Position numbers and translations under genes: made by a program
Notes under the pieces: generated by a model
Told to the model about the DNA's origin: nothing
The model's database searches: none
Seen by the model: only the letters and a program-made list of their open reading frames with translations
DNA from: Bacteroidales bacterium UBA6267
Lineage (GTDB): Bacteria; Bacteroidota; Bacteroidia; Bacteroidales; UBA1556
DNA: 64,000 nt
Direction of reading: 5' to 3'
NCBI GenBank assembly: GCA_002440745.1
Contig: DJVB01000004.1
Coordinates: 1 to 64,000 of the forward strand
Shown: in pieces, positions 1-9,428 of the stretch
How positions within the stretch are numbered: the first letter of the stretch is position 1
Layout of the letters: each line of letters opens with the position of its first letter

Positions 1-94
1 TTAGCTAAACACGTCATTGGTAACGCAGTGAGGAATCTCATAATCAACAACTTAGTCGTTGAATTATATGAAAATTACACCGAACTCACCTCTA

Positions 95-2188
95 TTATTT
101 CTTTTTCAGATATTTATCCAAAAATCCTTTGAATTCTCTTTGCCAAAGAATGGCATTTTGCGGCTGCAAAACGAAATGTGTTTCCTCAGGGAAGAAAAGG
201 AATCGACTTGGAATTCCGCGAATTTGGGCTGCATTAAAGGCCTGCATGCTCTGATTGTAGGATATTCTAAAGTCGTATCCACCACTGATAACTAAGATTG
301 GAGCATCCCAATTACCAACAAAATTAGCAGGGTTGAATTCTTTATAACTTTTAGGTTGAGGGTTGTCGAATGGTGCTCCTTTTAAGTCGTGATTGACAAA
401 GAACAATTCTTCTGTAGTGAGATACATGGAATTTAGGTCGAATATTCCGCAATGACTTATCAAAGCTTTGAAACGTCCTTCATGATGACCGGCAAGCCAA
501 TAAATGCTATATCCTCCATAACTTGCACCGATAGCGCCAAGTCGGTTTTCGTCAACCCAAGTTTCGGCAGCTACATCATCAATCGCCGATAGATAATCGT
601 CCATATTTTGTCCACCATAATCTCCACTGATTTGGTCGTTCCACTCTTGACCGAAAGTTGGCAAGCCTCTACGGTTTGGGGCAACAATAACATAGCCGTT
701 GGCAGCCATAATCTGAAAATTCCAACGATAGCTAAAAAACTGACTAACTGCGGATTGCGGTCCTCCTTGGCAATATAGAATGGCAGGATATTGTTTTGTG
801 CTGTCGAAATCGGGCGGAGTAATTACCCAAACTAACATTTGTTTACCATCAGTAGTTTTAACCCAGCGCTTGGTGAAATCGGCAAGGGTGATATGTTCAA
901 GAATTGCTTTGTTTACATTAGTCAACATGGTTTCTGTTCCATCATCCTTCACCACAAATAATTCTGAGGGGAGTTTCATCGACATCTTTGTGCCAATAAG
1001 TTTGTCACCGGCAAGGGCAACTGATTGATAATCATGGTCTCCTTTAGTAATAGCTTTTATTTCCTTGGTTGAAATATTCATCTCATAAATTTGATGCGTA
1101 GCCTCAATTCCTGAAATGAAATAGAGTTTTGCTCCATCTGCCGACCATGCAAAACCAGTAGATGACTGATCGAACCCCTCGCTGTAGTCGGTGGTTGTAT
1201 TCGATGCAAAATCATGAATCATAATCCGTTCTTTATCCGCTTCAAAGCCTGGAGTTGCCATGCTATGCCAAACTAATTTGCTTCCATCAGGCGACCAAAC
1301 GGGGTCTTTGTCATAGCCTTCAAATCCTTGTTCGGTGAGGTTAACTGTTGTTCCAGATTTTAGATCATAGATATAAATCTCTGAGTTGGTGCTAACTGCA
1401 TATTCTTTTCCGAAAAGTTTTTTGCAAGAGTATGCTATCTTCAATCCGTCAGGACTCCAACTTATTTGTTCCATGCCACCCCATGGTTTCATTGGGCTAT
1501 CCCAACGTTCGCCGAGCATGATGTCTTTCATTTCTCCAACTTTCCCATTTTGGTATGGAGCAACAAAAATATGACTCCATTTTTGGTCAACCCAGCCATC
1601 CCAATGCCGATACATCAGGTCGTCTATAATCATCGCATTGGCTTTTGGAAGGTCGGGATAGACCTCATTGGCGGTTTTGTCTAACTTAACATCCACAGTG
1701 AAGATGATTTGTTTGCCATCGTTCGACCACTCAAATCCGGTTAATTCTTCTTCTAAGTGGGTAACTTGACGCAAACCACTGCCATCGGCATTAATCTCAT
1801 AGAGCTGCACCGATCCGTCTTTTGCAGATAGAAATCCGATTTTTTCACCGTCAGGATACCATAATGCGTTGAATTCGCTGCCGACAAGATCAGTGATTTG
1901 TTTGGGCTCGCCACCTTCTACGGAAATAATGTAAAGGTCGCGATTGCCTTTATTTTCAGAAACATCGTAGGTTGTGAGACCGAAAAGAACGGTTGAACCA
2001 TCAGGGCTCACTTGTGCATCCGACAGGCGTTTGAGCTTCCACAAAACTTCCGGAGTCATGATTTTTGGTAAATCCTCGACAGATTCTGTTTCAGGTTTTA
2101 CTGTTTTTTCTTCGACCGGTTTCTGCGGTTCGCAGGCCATAAAGAAAAGGGAAATGGCCAAGAAATAGATTAAATTTTGCTTTTTCAT
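95..2188 (-). CDS. S9 family prolyl oligopeptidase-type peptidase, lipoprotein
   Basis: A 697-aa secreted serine peptidase of family S9 (dipeptidyl aminopeptidase/acylaminoacyl peptidase type) that would cleave short peptides outside the cytoplasm. The N-terminus is a lipoprotein signal ending in a lipobox (FMAC, Cys19). Residues ~45-420 hold WD40/TolB-like beta-propeller repeats, visible as recurring 'SPDG', 'WSPDG' and 'WSADG' motifs. The C-terminal ~260 residues are an alpha/beta hydrolase with nucleophile Ser556 in GASYGG, Asp639 in GGYD and His671 in EETH, so the triad is complete. Length is normal for the family. It lies 27 bp downstream of the TPR lipoprotein gene on the same strand, so the two are probably co-transcribed. 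Substrate specificity cannot be told from sequence. Confidence 0.93.
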   Translation of the reverse strand: MKKQNLIYFLAISLFFMACEPQKPVEEKTVKPETESVEDLPKIMTPEVLWKLKRLSDAQVSPDGSTVLFGLTTYDVSENKGNRDLYIISVEGGEPKQITDLVGSEFNALWYPDGEKIGFLSAKDGSVQLYEINADGSGLRQVTHLEEELTGFEWSNDGKQIIFTVDVKLDKTANEVYPDLPKANAMIIDDLMYRHWDGWVDQKWSHIFVAPYQNGKVGEMKDIMLGERWDSPMKPWGGMEQISWSPDGLKIAYSCKKLFGKEYAVSTNSEIYIYDLKSGTTVNLTEQGFEGYDKDPVWSPDGSKLVWHSMATPGFEADKERIMIHDFASNTTTDYSEGFDQSSTGFAWSADGAKLYFISGIEATHQIYEMNISTKEIKAITKGDHDYQSVALAGDKLIGTKMSMKLPSELFVVKDDGTETMLTNVNKAILEHITLADFTKRWVKTTDGKQMLVWVITPPDFDSTKQYPAILYCQGGPQSAVSQFFSYRWNFQIMAANGYVIVAPNRRGLPTFGQEWNDQISGDYGGQNMDDYLSAIDDVAAETWVDENRLGAIGASYGGYSIYWLAGHHEGRFKALISHCGIFDLNSMYLTTEELFFVNHDLKGAPFDNPQPKSYKEFNPANFVGNWDAPILVISGGYDFRISYNQSMQAFNAAQIRGIPSRFLFFPEETHFVLQPQNAILWQREFKGFLDKYLKKK

Positions 2189-2215
2189 ATCAATGGTTTT
2201 AGGTTGTGCTGCGGT

Positions 2216-3238
2216 TTATCTCAATTTTTCATCAATACGGTTAAGTGCTTCAATAGCAGGCTCATAATTAACGGTGTATTTCAACGCGTTTTTCAAAGCA
2301 GCTTGTGCTTCACTATAGCGTTTAAGCTCCTCATAACAAAGGCCTAAATTATAGTAAGCCTCTGTATAATCCGGCTTAAACTCGATGCTCTTGGTGAAAT
2401 AATTGGATGCGGTCAATGGGTCTCCTTTGAACGTCAAATAGATATATCCCATATTGTAGTATGCAAAAGTGTAGTCAGGTTTAAGCTGTATGATGTTTTT
2501 ATACACTTCTATGGCCTTGTCAGGGAAGCCATTTTCTTGATAAAACATCGCCAAATTATAGTGAGCATCCACTAAAGGGCGGCCTAAATTTATAGCATTT
2601 TTGAAATATTCTACCGCAATAGGGTCTTTCTTTGCGCTAAAAATAATACCCAATTCAACGTAGGCTTCGTAATATTCCGGATTTTGCTTAACGGCTTCCG
2701 AAAAACTTGTAACCGCTTTGGTTGTGTCGCCATATTCTTTGAAAGTGAACCCCCTCAGAAAGTGCGCTTTAGAGTTGTAAACATCTGTTTCTAAGACAAT
2801 ATTGGCATATTTAATGGCGTCATCGTACCGTTTGAACATCAGATTAAGCTCCGACATTTTGAGATTAGCTTCCACATGATTTGGTTCAACTCCTAAAACG
2901 GCATTCAAGCTGCTAATAGTTCCCTGTACTTGATTGGCGGCCAGAAACAAATCAGCCAAAAATAGATAGTTTTCATACTTTTTATTGTCCAACTGACAAG
3001 CTTTTTGGGCATCAGTAATGGCGTCATTCAAGTTGCCTTCCTTTTGATAAAGTTTGGCTCTTTGAATATATAAATCAGGATTGTCGTCATTGGCTTCTAT
3101 TTTTTTCGTGATTTCCTCGATATTTGGCTCATCGTTTTCGTTTTTAGAATTAGTGCTATTTTCGGTTGGGTTTTTGCAACTATTGACGGATAACACAAGG
3201 ACGAAAAATAAAAGTACTGTTTTGATATTCAATGACAT
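2216..3238 (-). CDS. TPR-repeat lipoprotein
   Basis: A 340-aa lipoprotein: an N-terminal hydrophobic signal is followed by a lipobox ending at Cys21 (VNSC), then an acidic, Asn/Glu-rich linker to about residue 50. The rest is about eight tetratricopeptide repeats (residues ~52-340), recognisable by recurring A..YNLG..Y and PDY.EAYYN patterns. TPR arrays are protein-binding scaffolds; the partner is unknown. It is the first gene of a probable two-gene unit with the S9 peptidase 27 bp downstream. The recA terminator lies upstream, so it should have its own promoter in the ~70 bp before the start, but I see no clean TAnnTTTG element there. Confidence 0.85.
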   Translation of the reverse strand: MSLNIKTVLLFFVLVLSVNSCKNPTENSTNSKNENDEPNIEEITKKIEANDDNPDLYIQRAKLYQKEGNLNDAITDAQKACQLDNKKYENYLFLADLFLAANQVQGTISSLNAVLGVEPNHVEANLKMSELNLMFKRYDDAIKYANIVLETDVYNSKAHFLRGFTFKEYGDTTKAVTSFSEAVKQNPEYYEAYVELGIIFSAKKDPIAVEYFKNAINLGRPLVDAHYNLAMFYQENGFPDKAIEVYKNIIQLKPDYTFAYYNMGYIYLTFKGDPLTASNYFTKSIEFKPDYTEAYYNLGLCYEELKRYSEAQAALKNALKYTVNYEPAIEALNRIDEKLR

Positions 3239-3310
3239 ATAAAATAATGTTTATCAGGTTAATTTAGAAATCTATAATTGAGTATTGTCAATTTCAGAAG
3301 GCTATTTAAG

Positions 3311-3350
3311 AACAAAAAGCCGGATATTTTCAATGATTAATATCCGGCCT
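3311..3350 (-). terminator. Rho-independent terminator of recA
   Basis: A perfect 10-bp inverted repeat (GCCGGATATT at 3319-3328 and AATATCCGGC at 3339-3348) with a 10-nt loop. Read on the minus strand, the stem is followed by a run of five T (complement of AAAAA at 3314-3318). It lies ~45 bp past the recA stop codon and separates recA from the TPR lipoprotein gene. Confidence 0.88.
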
Positions 3351-3393
3351 CAAAAATACAAGATTTATTGAATTGAAAGTTTGAAAGGATTTT

Positions 3394-4401
3394 CTATTTT
3401 GATTTTACCAAATAAGACTCCTTAATTTTTACTTCTAATTCTTCGGCCAGTTCCGGATTATCCTTTACCAACTGTTTCACGCTTTCACGCCCCTGGCCTA
3501 ATTTGGTTTCGCCATAGCTAAACCAACTGCCGCTCTTCTTAATGATTTCGTATTCTACGCCAAGATCCACTAATTCACCGGCTTTGCTGAAACCTTCACC
3601 ATATATAATATCTAACTCAGTTTGGCGGAAAGGTGGCGCTACTTTATTTTTTACCACTTTGATTTTTACGTGGTTACCGAGAATTTTATCTCCATCCTTA
3701 ATCTGTGTTGTTTTGCGTATGTCGATTCGGACTGAAGAGTAAAATTTGAGAGCATTACCTCCGGTTGTCGTTTCAGGATTGCCAAACATCACTCCGATTT
3801 TTTCCCTTAACTGATTGATAAATATGCAGGTAGATCCTGTTTTGTTGATAGTTCCGGTTAATTTCCGCAAAGCTTGCGACATAAGTCGTGCCTGAAGTCC
3901 CATTTTCGAATCACCCATTTCACCTTCAATTTCGCTTTTGGGTGTAAGGGCTGCCACAGAGTCGATTACGATTATATCTATGGCTCCTGAGCGAATAAGG
4001 CTGTCGGCAATTTCTAAAGCCTGCTCGCCATAGTCCGGCTGCGAAATGAGGAGGTTTTCGATATCCACTCCCAGATTTGCAGCATAAAATCTATCGAAGG
4101 CATGCTCAGCATCGATAAAAGCGGCAATTCCTCCGGCTTTTTGTGCTTCTGCAATTGCGTGCATGGCTAAAGTGGTTTTTCCGGAAGCTTCCGGTCCATA
4201 CACTTCAATAATTCTTCCGCGAGGAAAACCGCCCACACCCAAGGCTAAATCTAACCCCAACGATCCGGTGGATATTACTTCCATTTGCTCAACAGGTTCA
4301 TCTCCCATCTTCATTATGGTTCCTTTTCCGTAGTTTTTCTCAATCTTATCCAACGTAAGCTGTAGCGATTTTAGCTTATCTTTTAAATCTTCTTTTGACA
4401 T
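3394..4401 (-). CDS. recA: Recombinase RecA
   Basis: RecA, 335 aa, the ATP-dependent strand-exchange protein of homologous recombination and the co-protease of the SOS response, acting in the cytoplasm on single-stranded DNA. The Walker A motif GPEASGKT is at residues 69-76 (Lys75). The start of the core (STGSLGLDLALG), the ALTPKSEIEGEMGD stretch with the MGLQARLMSQALRKLT segment, and the FINQLREKIGVMFG loop with its GNPETTTGG continuation are all as expected. Length is within the family range. It follows bcp with a 49-bp gap, so the two form a likely bcp-recA operon. I see no SOS box that I could defend. Confidence 0.98.
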   Translation of the reverse strand: MSKEDLKDKLKSLQLTLDKIEKNYGKGTIMKMGDEPVEQMEVISTGSLGLDLALGVGGFPRGRIIEVYGPEASGKTTLAMHAIAEAQKAGGIAAFIDAEHAFDRFYAANLGVDIENLLISQPDYGEQALEIADSLIRSGAIDIIVIDSVAALTPKSEIEGEMGDSKMGLQARLMSQALRKLTGTINKTGSTCIFINQLREKIGVMFGNPETTTGGNALKFYSSVRIDIRKTTQIKDGDKILGNHVKIKVVKNKVAPPFRQTELDIIYGEGFSKAGELVDLGVEYEIIKKSGSWFSYGETKLGQGRESVKQLVKDNPELAEELEVKIKESYLVKSK

Positions 4402-4450
4402 GTTTGATTATTTTTAAATTTATAAATTATTGTAGTTTAGTTATCCAAGG

Positions 4451-4918
4451 CTATTTCGATGAATATTCAGCTAAAATCTGCTCGGCATGAGTTTTTGTTT
4501 GAACTTTTGTAAAAACCTTTTCTATGATGCCGTTTTCATCGATGATAAATGTGGTGCGAAAAATCCCTTCGTATTCTTTTCCGTAGTTTTTCTTGAGTCC
4601 CCAAATACCATAAGATTTTAATATAACCTTTTCTACATCAGGTATTAAGGGGTATTTGAAGCCAAATTTGGCTTTAAACGATTGCTGCTTGGCCGGAGCG
4701 TCAGCACTTATGCCAACTATCATAAATCCCGCTTGAGATAGCTGCTCGTAATGATCCTGCAAATTGCACGCTTCTGCCGTGCAGCCCGGAGTTGATGCTT
4801 TAGGATAGGCAAACAAAATTAGTTTGCTTCCGGAAAAATCACTCAACTTCAACGGATTTCCCAATTCGTCAACTGTATTGAAATCAGGGGCTTTGTCTCC
4901 TGGTTTTAAATGCGTCAT
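4451..4918 (-). CDS. bcp: Thioredoxin-dependent thiol peroxidase (Bcp/PrxQ)
   Basis: A 155-aa peroxiredoxin of the BCP/PrxQ group that reduces hydrogen peroxide and organic peroxides with thioredoxin as electron donor, in the cytoplasm. The peroxidatic Cys46 sits in the classic ASTPGCTAEAC motif and the resolving Cys51 is five residues later, as in 2-Cys PrxQ enzymes. The thioredoxin fold is complete, ending with the FIIDENG.I strand. It is the first gene of the unit with recA 49 bp downstream, and is divergent from transketolase across a 433-bp AT-rich spacer. Confidence 0.96.
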   Translation of the reverse strand: MTHLKPGDKAPDFNTVDELGNPLKLSDFSGSKLILFAYPKASTPGCTAEACNLQDHYEQLSQAGFMIVGISADAPAKQQSFKAKFGFKYPLIPDVEKVILKSYGIWGLKKNYGKEYEGIFRTTFIIDENGIIEKVFTKVQTKTHAEQILAEYSSK

Positions 4919-5351
4919 AACTTAAAATAGTTTCAGGTTAGATAATTTGTTTAAAATTGATAATCAACGCTTTAACGTTTTTCTTCCAAATGACAGAATT
5001 TTAATCATTCTTCTGACCGCTAAACTAATAATTTTCCTGTTTCAATATCCAAATTTATTTGTCCGTTCGTCTTTTTGTTTGAAGAAAATTTTTATTTCGC
5101 AGAAAAATAGTGTTTTACATTGTAATGTGAATGTATTGTGCGATTTTTTCAAATTTAAATGGGATTTGATTAATATCGAAAAATGGAAGCATAACTTTGC
5201 AAGGATTTATCCAATTAATTGTATATTCATTCATATTTCTCCAATAAACCTGTTCGCAATCTGTTAATAAAATCTTAACCTTGTTAACCTCATAAAAATT
5301 ACTTTTGCAGCTTCAAACTGATAGCGATTATTAAATATTACCCAAATTCTG
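4919..5351. other. AT-rich divergent intergenic region (bcp/tkt)
   Basis: This 433-bp spacer separates the minus-strand bcp-recA unit from plus-strand tkt. It is strongly AT-rich, and an open frame of 106 codons in it (4947-5267) has no recognisable domain and a composition typical of noncoding DNA. A promoter for tkt is visible near its right end (5281-5307). No RNA gene or repeat is apparent. Confidence 0.6.
5281..5307 (+). promoter_or_regulatory. Probable promoter of transketolase
   Basis: The Bacteroidota -7 element TAnnTTTG matches exactly as TACTTTTG at 5300-5307. A weak -33 candidate TTG is at 5281-5283, with a spacer slightly shorter than ideal. It lies ~45 bp before the tkt start codon. 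Confidence 0.5.
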
Positions 5352-7385
5352 ATGAAAAATACTGAAGTTTTAAACCGTGCGGCTGATAATATTCGAGTAT
5401 TGGCTGCTGCAATGGTCGAAAATGCTAAATCCGGTCATCCGGGCGGTGCCATGGGCGGTGCTGACTTTATCAATGTGCTTTATTCCCAGTTTCTCAACTT
5501 CGATCCGGACGATTCGGATTGGTTGTGTCGCGATCGTTTCTTTCTCGACCCCGGTCACATGTCGCCAATGCTCTATTCGGTGCTGATGCTTACCGGACTT
5601 CTAAAATTGGACGATTTGCGCAATTTTAGACAGTGGAAAAGCCTTACCCCCGGCCATCCCGAGTTGGACATTGCCCGCGGAATCGAAAACACCAGCGGTC
5701 CGCTTGGTCAAGGTCATGTGATGGCGGTTGGCTCTGCTATTGCCGAGAGGTTTCTAACGGCTCGATTTGGTGAATGGATGGCTCACAAAACTTATACTTT
5801 CATCAGCGATGGTGGTATTCAAGAAGAAATATCGCAAGGTGCCGGACGTGTTGCAGGTCATTTGGGTTTGTCGAACCTAATTATGTTTTTTGATAGCAAT
5901 GACGTTCAATTAAGTAGCAATACTTCAGACGTTACAACCGAAGATACAGCCGCCAAGTATCGGTCTTGGGGCTGGAACGTGTTGACTATCAATGGAAATG
6001 ATGTTAATGAAATTGTAAACGCATTGCAGAATGCAAACAATGAAACAGAAAGGCCAACATTAATCATTGGCAAAACTGTGATGGGTAAAGGTGCAGTTGG
6101 CATTTCAGGGGAGAATTTTGAAGGACTTTATTCTACGCATGGTCAGCCCTTATCTGCTGCAGGTGCCAGCTTCGAAGCCACCATTCGTAATTTGGGAGGT
6201 GACCCTGAACGGCCTTTTCAGGTTTTTCCTGAGGTGGCAGAGTTTTACAAAGAAGTTATTGCTCGACAACGCGAAAAAGTTGCTCATCACAGACGCCAAC
6301 AAGCTGAGTGGGAGTGGGAAAACAGCGATAAAGCGCAGCTTCTTGAGCAGTACCTTGATGGTATTTTGCCTGCTTTGGATTTTCAGAATATTGCTCATAA
6401 ACCCAATATCGCCACACGCACAGCTTCCGGAAATGTTTTGGAGTATCTGGCCATTCAATTAGGCAATATGATTGTTTCAAGTGCCGACTTAAGCAATAGT
6501 GACAAAACCGAATCCTACTTAAAAAAGAGTTCGATCTTTAGAAAAGGTGACTTCACAGGAGCATTTCTTCAACCTGGTGTGGCTGAGTTTACTATGGCCG
6601 CTATTGCCAACGGAATGGTTTTGCATGGTGGTGTGTCGGCAGCAGTGGCTACATTTTTTGTTTTTTCCGATTATATTAAGCCTGCTGCGCGAATGGCTGC
6701 GCTTATGGAATTGCCCGTAAAATATATCTATACCCACGATTCGTTTCGTGTGGGAGAAGACGGGCCAACTCATCAACCTGTTGAGCATGAGGCTCAATTG
6801 CGCTTGATGGAAGAATTGCGCAATCATAGCGGAAGACGCTCCATGTTGGTGCTTCGTCCTGCCGATTCAGCAGAGACTACGGTTGCCTGGAGAATGGCTT
6901 TAGAAAATACTAAAACACCTACGGTCTTAATATTATCTCGTCAAAATATTAAAGATTTGCCGGCTCGCGAAAACTCTTCACGTTATGCTGATGCCCTTGA
7001 TGCTCAAATGGGGGCTTATATTGTGGTGGAGTCAGTTCAAGATCCTGATATTATCCTATTTGGCAATGGAAGTGAGGTTTCTACTTTGAGTGATGTAGCA
7101 CAATTATTGGCCGACGAAGGAATTCTTGCACGTGTGGTTTCGGTGATGAGCAAGGGCGTTTTCTATGATCAGGATGATGATTATAAACTTATGGTTTTCC
7201 CGACTCATATACCTGCTTATGGACTCACTGCCGGACTTCCCTCATCATTGGAAGGTTTGGCAAAAGGCCGATGCAGGATTCAAGGTTTAAATCATTTTGG
7301 ATATAGTGCACCTGCATCTGTTTTAGATACCAAATTCGGATTCCAACCCGAGCAAATTGCTAAGAATATTAAAAATTGGCTATAG
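5352..7385 (+). CDS. tkt: Transketolase
   Basis: A full-length, 677-aa thiamine-diphosphate transketolase that transfers two-carbon ketol units in the non-oxidative pentose phosphate pathway. The N-terminal domain contains the KSGHPGGAMG motif (His29). The ThDP/metal-binding stretch SDGGIQEE followed by FDSNDVQ (around residues 156-185) replaces the more usual GDGE. The central pyrimidine-binding domain carries RVGEDGPTHQPVEHE, and a C-terminal transketolase domain starts around residue 540. Both catalytic halves are in one polypeptide. The gene stands alone between the bcp/recA unit and a gene-poor stretch. Confidence 0.95.
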   Translation: MKNTEVLNRAADNIRVLAAAMVENAKSGHPGGAMGGADFINVLYSQFLNFDPDDSDWLCRDRFFLDPGHMSPMLYSVLMLTGLLKLDDLRNFRQWKSLTPGHPELDIARGIENTSGPLGQGHVMAVGSAIAERFLTARFGEWMAHKTYTFISDGGIQEEISQGAGRVAGHLGLSNLIMFFDSNDVQLSSNTSDVTTEDTAAKYRSWGWNVLTINGNDVNEIVNALQNANNETERPTLIIGKTVMGKGAVGISGENFEGLYSTHGQPLSAAGASFEATIRNLGGDPERPFQVFPEVAEFYKEVIARQREKVAHHRRQQAEWEWENSDKAQLLEQYLDGILPALDFQNIAHKPNIATRTASGNVLEYLAIQLGNMIVSSADLSNSDKTESYLKKSSIFRKGDFTGAFLQPGVAEFTMAAIANGMVLHGGVSAAVATFFVFSDYIKPAARMAALMELPVKYIYTHDSFRVGEDGPTHQPVEHEAQLRLMEELRNHSGRRSMLVLRPADSAETTVAWRMALENTKTPTVLILSRQNIKDLPARENSSRYADALDAQMGAYIVVESVQDPDIILFGNGSEVSTLSDVAQLLADEGILARVVSVMSKGVFYDQDDDYKLMVFPTHIPAYGLTAGLPSSLEGLAKGRCRIQGLNHFGYSAPASVLDTKFGFQPEQIAKNIKNWL

Positions 7386-7642
7386 TTGGCAGCCTTAAAC
7401 GGTTGTAAATTATTGCATCGAAGTATTTATCCTATCTCTGATGCTCGTATCCACCGATGCTTCAGAGAAAATGAAGTGCGAAGCAGAACATAACATATTA
7501 ATGCATTTCACTACCCCTTACGACGAAGCCAAATTACCATCAATTACGGCGAAGCCACTTTACCATCCTTTCCGCAAAGCGCTATACTCCCCTTTACGGC
7601 GGAGCACATTCTCACATTCCCTCTTCCGACCACTGTAAGGGA
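7386..7642. other. Intergenic, no recognisable gene
   Basis: Between the stops of tkt and the minus-strand T9SS gene. It is somewhat GC-richer than other spacers and contains recurring words such as ACGGCG(A/G)AGC and CCCCTTTACG/CCCCTTACG. A 65-codon open frame (7441-7638) has no start context or recognisable domain. No convincing terminator for tkt is seen. Confidence 0.5.
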
Positions 7643-9103
7643 TCACTCCTTCACAAATTTCCCCACAAACCTCTGTCCTTTGGCGGTGAGGCCTTCGATG
7701 AGATAGACTCCTGAGCTAAGTTGCTCAACCGAAAGCTCTTGCCCTGCCTTGACTTGGCCAAAGCTTTGAACCAATCTTCCGGTGCTGCTAAAGATTTGTA
7801 GCGAAACCGACTCGGCATTAGGCTGTTGCCAATCAATGGTGATGTGGGTGGTGGCTGGATTTGGATAGACTTTAATATTCGGAATCGAAAATGGCAATTC
7901 TTTCATAAACGTGCATTCTCCAAGAGAATCGACTTTGAGGATGAAGTATTTTCCTTCAAAACTTAATTCAACATCCTCATAAAAACCAACAAGGATTAAT
8001 CCATCATCCGATGTTGGTGCAATGGAATAAATAAAATACATCAAGCTATCTTTTCCGTAGTATTTAATCCATTGCGGGTTTAAATTAAGATCAAATTTTC
8101 CTATTCCAATAAAATTTCTGTACGGATTAAGCATCGTATTATACCATTCACCGGTTTTTAACCATGCAAAAAACAGCTTAGTTGAGTCCTTATTATATAT
8201 TATCGTACTTCCTGCACCGGGATGCATTACGGTATCCGGTATATCAATCAAATAATAATTATATGGATTCCCAATCGAATCCATGGTTTTGATAAATAGT
8301 ATTTCATAATCTGGGTTGTATCCTGAATAATACGCTCCATTTTTATTCCCGATTATGGCTATTGTAGTATCATTTAGCATATAATGATAATTAAAACTGG
8401 TCGCTCCCGTATCGATTCTTAACCTTTTTATTAAATTCCCTTCATAATCGAAAAAATCCATATTGTAAGAATTTGATAAAGTTAAAATATATTGGTTGTT
8501 TATCGATAAATCGGATAAACTATTATGAAAAGCTAAGTTTTGAGTTTTATGAAAAGAAATTGAATCCAAGTCCTTGGAGATTTTAAAAAGATAATCATGA
8601 GGTTTAATTCTACCGGGAAAAGAAAAATGATTATAGATCCAACCCAAAATGACATAATTGCCCTGATGATCAATTATAACTTTTTTTCCCCCATTTTCAG
8701 CAGTATCCGCAATAGTAAAATACTTTTTGCCCACGATATCAAAATTATGATTGAGATCCATAATCAATAGTTTTGTTGTTAAAACCTCGGAATAGCTAAC
8801 AAATAAGCGAATGGTTGCTGCATCAGGAAAATCAATATGAAAAATACAATTTAAATTAGTATCATTACTACTAAAGGAGTCCACAACATTTCCCCAACTA
8901 TCCATTTTATAAAGTAATGAATGTGATTTTAAAGAGTTGTTAAAATTAGCCCCTGCCCCACCTAAGTAGCAGTATCCATTATATTCGGTAACATAATATA
9001 AACTTGAAATATCGTAATAATTTGAATGGTCGAATAGAGTGCCTTGGCTTTTCACATTGTATATCACCATTAGTAAAAATACAAAAAATACAGTTTTCTT
9101 CAT
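7643..9103 (-). CDS. T9SS type A sorting-domain secreted protein
   Basis: A 486-aa secreted protein. Residues 1-19 form a signal peptide (hydrophobic core FFVFLLMVIYNV, cleavage after KSQ). The body to about residue 410 contains beta-propeller-like strands with repeated phrases such as SDDGLILVGFY, common in Bacteroidota surface proteins of unknown function. From residue ~413 a type IX secretion C-terminal sorting domain follows (YPNPATTHITIDW, then GVYLIEGL and GKFVKE). It would cross the outer membrane by T9SS and be released or anchored. Its last ~210 bp are almost identical to those of the neighbouring T9SS gene (9429-10892), while the bodies have diverged. The function of the body is unknown. 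Confidence 0.85.
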   Translation of the reverse strand: MKKTVFFVFLLMVIYNVKSQGTLFDHSNYYDISSLYYVTEYNGYCYLGGAGANFNNSLKSHSLLYKMDSWGNVVDSFSSNDTNLNCIFHIDFPDAATIRLFVSYSEVLTTKLLIMDLNHNFDIVGKKYFTIADTAENGGKKVIIDHQGNYVILGWIYNHFSFPGRIKPHDYLFKISKDLDSISFHKTQNLAFHNSLSDLSINNQYILTLSNSYNMDFFDYEGNLIKRLRIDTGATSFNYHYMLNDTTIAIIGNKNGAYYSGYNPDYEILFIKTMDSIGNPYNYYLIDIPDTVMHPGAGSTIIYNKDSTKLFFAWLKTGEWYNTMLNPYRNFIGIGKFDLNLNPQWIKYYGKDSLMYFIYSIAPTSDDGLILVGFYEDVELSFEGKYFILKVDSLGECTFMKELPFSIPNIKVYPNPATTHITIDWQQPNAESVSLQIFSSTGRLVQSFGQVKAGQELSVEQLSSGVYLIEGLTAKGQRFVGKFVKE

Positions 9104-9167
9104 AGCTTAATTATTTTAGTAATTAATAATATAACTCTCTGACTTATAAACCATCCATAAAATCCTT

Positions 9168-9280
9168 CGGGAATCAGTCAAACTCGAATCTATGTAAATG
9201 TTGTGATTCATGGGCAATTAATGTAGCGATTTAAGAAAGCCAAAGATAGTAATTTTTGAAAATGCAAGGAAAAAAAATTA
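9168..9280 (+). repeat. 113-bp direct repeat, copy A
   Basis: This segment begins CGGGAATCAGTCAAACTCGA and ends in AATGCAAGGAAAAAAA. It recurs in the same orientation at 12516-12629 with only a handful of differences. Neither copy codes for protein. The two bracket the T9SS gene at 9429 and the orphan lipoprotein gene. Confidence 0.85.
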
Positions 9281-9289
9281 AAAAATAAA

Positions 9290-9405
9290 CTCTGACCTCT
9301 GACTTCTTTAATTGTTAGTTGTCGGTTGTCATTACAATACTTTCTACTGCGCCATGCTCCTTGCGCCTTGCCTTCTGACTTCTGACCTCTGACCTCTGAC
9401 TTCTT
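9290..9405. repeat. Short tandem repeat (TCTGACC/TCTGACT units)
   Basis: Two blocks (9290-9308 and 9371-9405) of 7-9 bp units reading TCTGACCTC or TCTGACTTC are separated by ~60 bp. On the minus strand they read AGAAGTCAGAGGTCAGAGG. From memory, similar low-complexity blocks recur between genes of many Bacteroidota and give spurious peptides with SEVRGQ patterns. Confidence 0.75.
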
Positions 9406-9428
9406 AATTCCCACATTTTCAAATTAAC

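Larger units (their letters stand above)
9104..9428. other. Repeat-rich intergenic region
   Basis: A 325-bp spacer between two same-strand T9SS genes. It holds copy A of the 113-bp direct repeat and a cluster of short tandem repeats (9290-9405). A 68-codon minus-strand frame over it is only a reading of those repeats. No promoter element could be assigned with confidence. Confidence 0.6.

Noticed and set aside
1..295. Open frame at 59-295 and possible gene fragment at the left edge
   Set aside because: The frame is antisense to the end of the S9 peptidase gene and has no recognisable domain; the first 94 bases give no clear coding signal.
4947..5267. 106-codon open frame upstream of tkt
   Set aside because: Very AT-rich, rich in Phe/Ile/Asn/Lys with no domain pattern, and it occupies the divergent promoter region.
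7441..7638. 65-codon open frame after tkt
   Set aside because: No start context, no domain; repeated short words suggest noncoding DNA.
9208..9414. 68-codon frame giving a SEVRGQ-like peptide
   Set aside because: It is a translation of the short tandem repeat, not a real gene.
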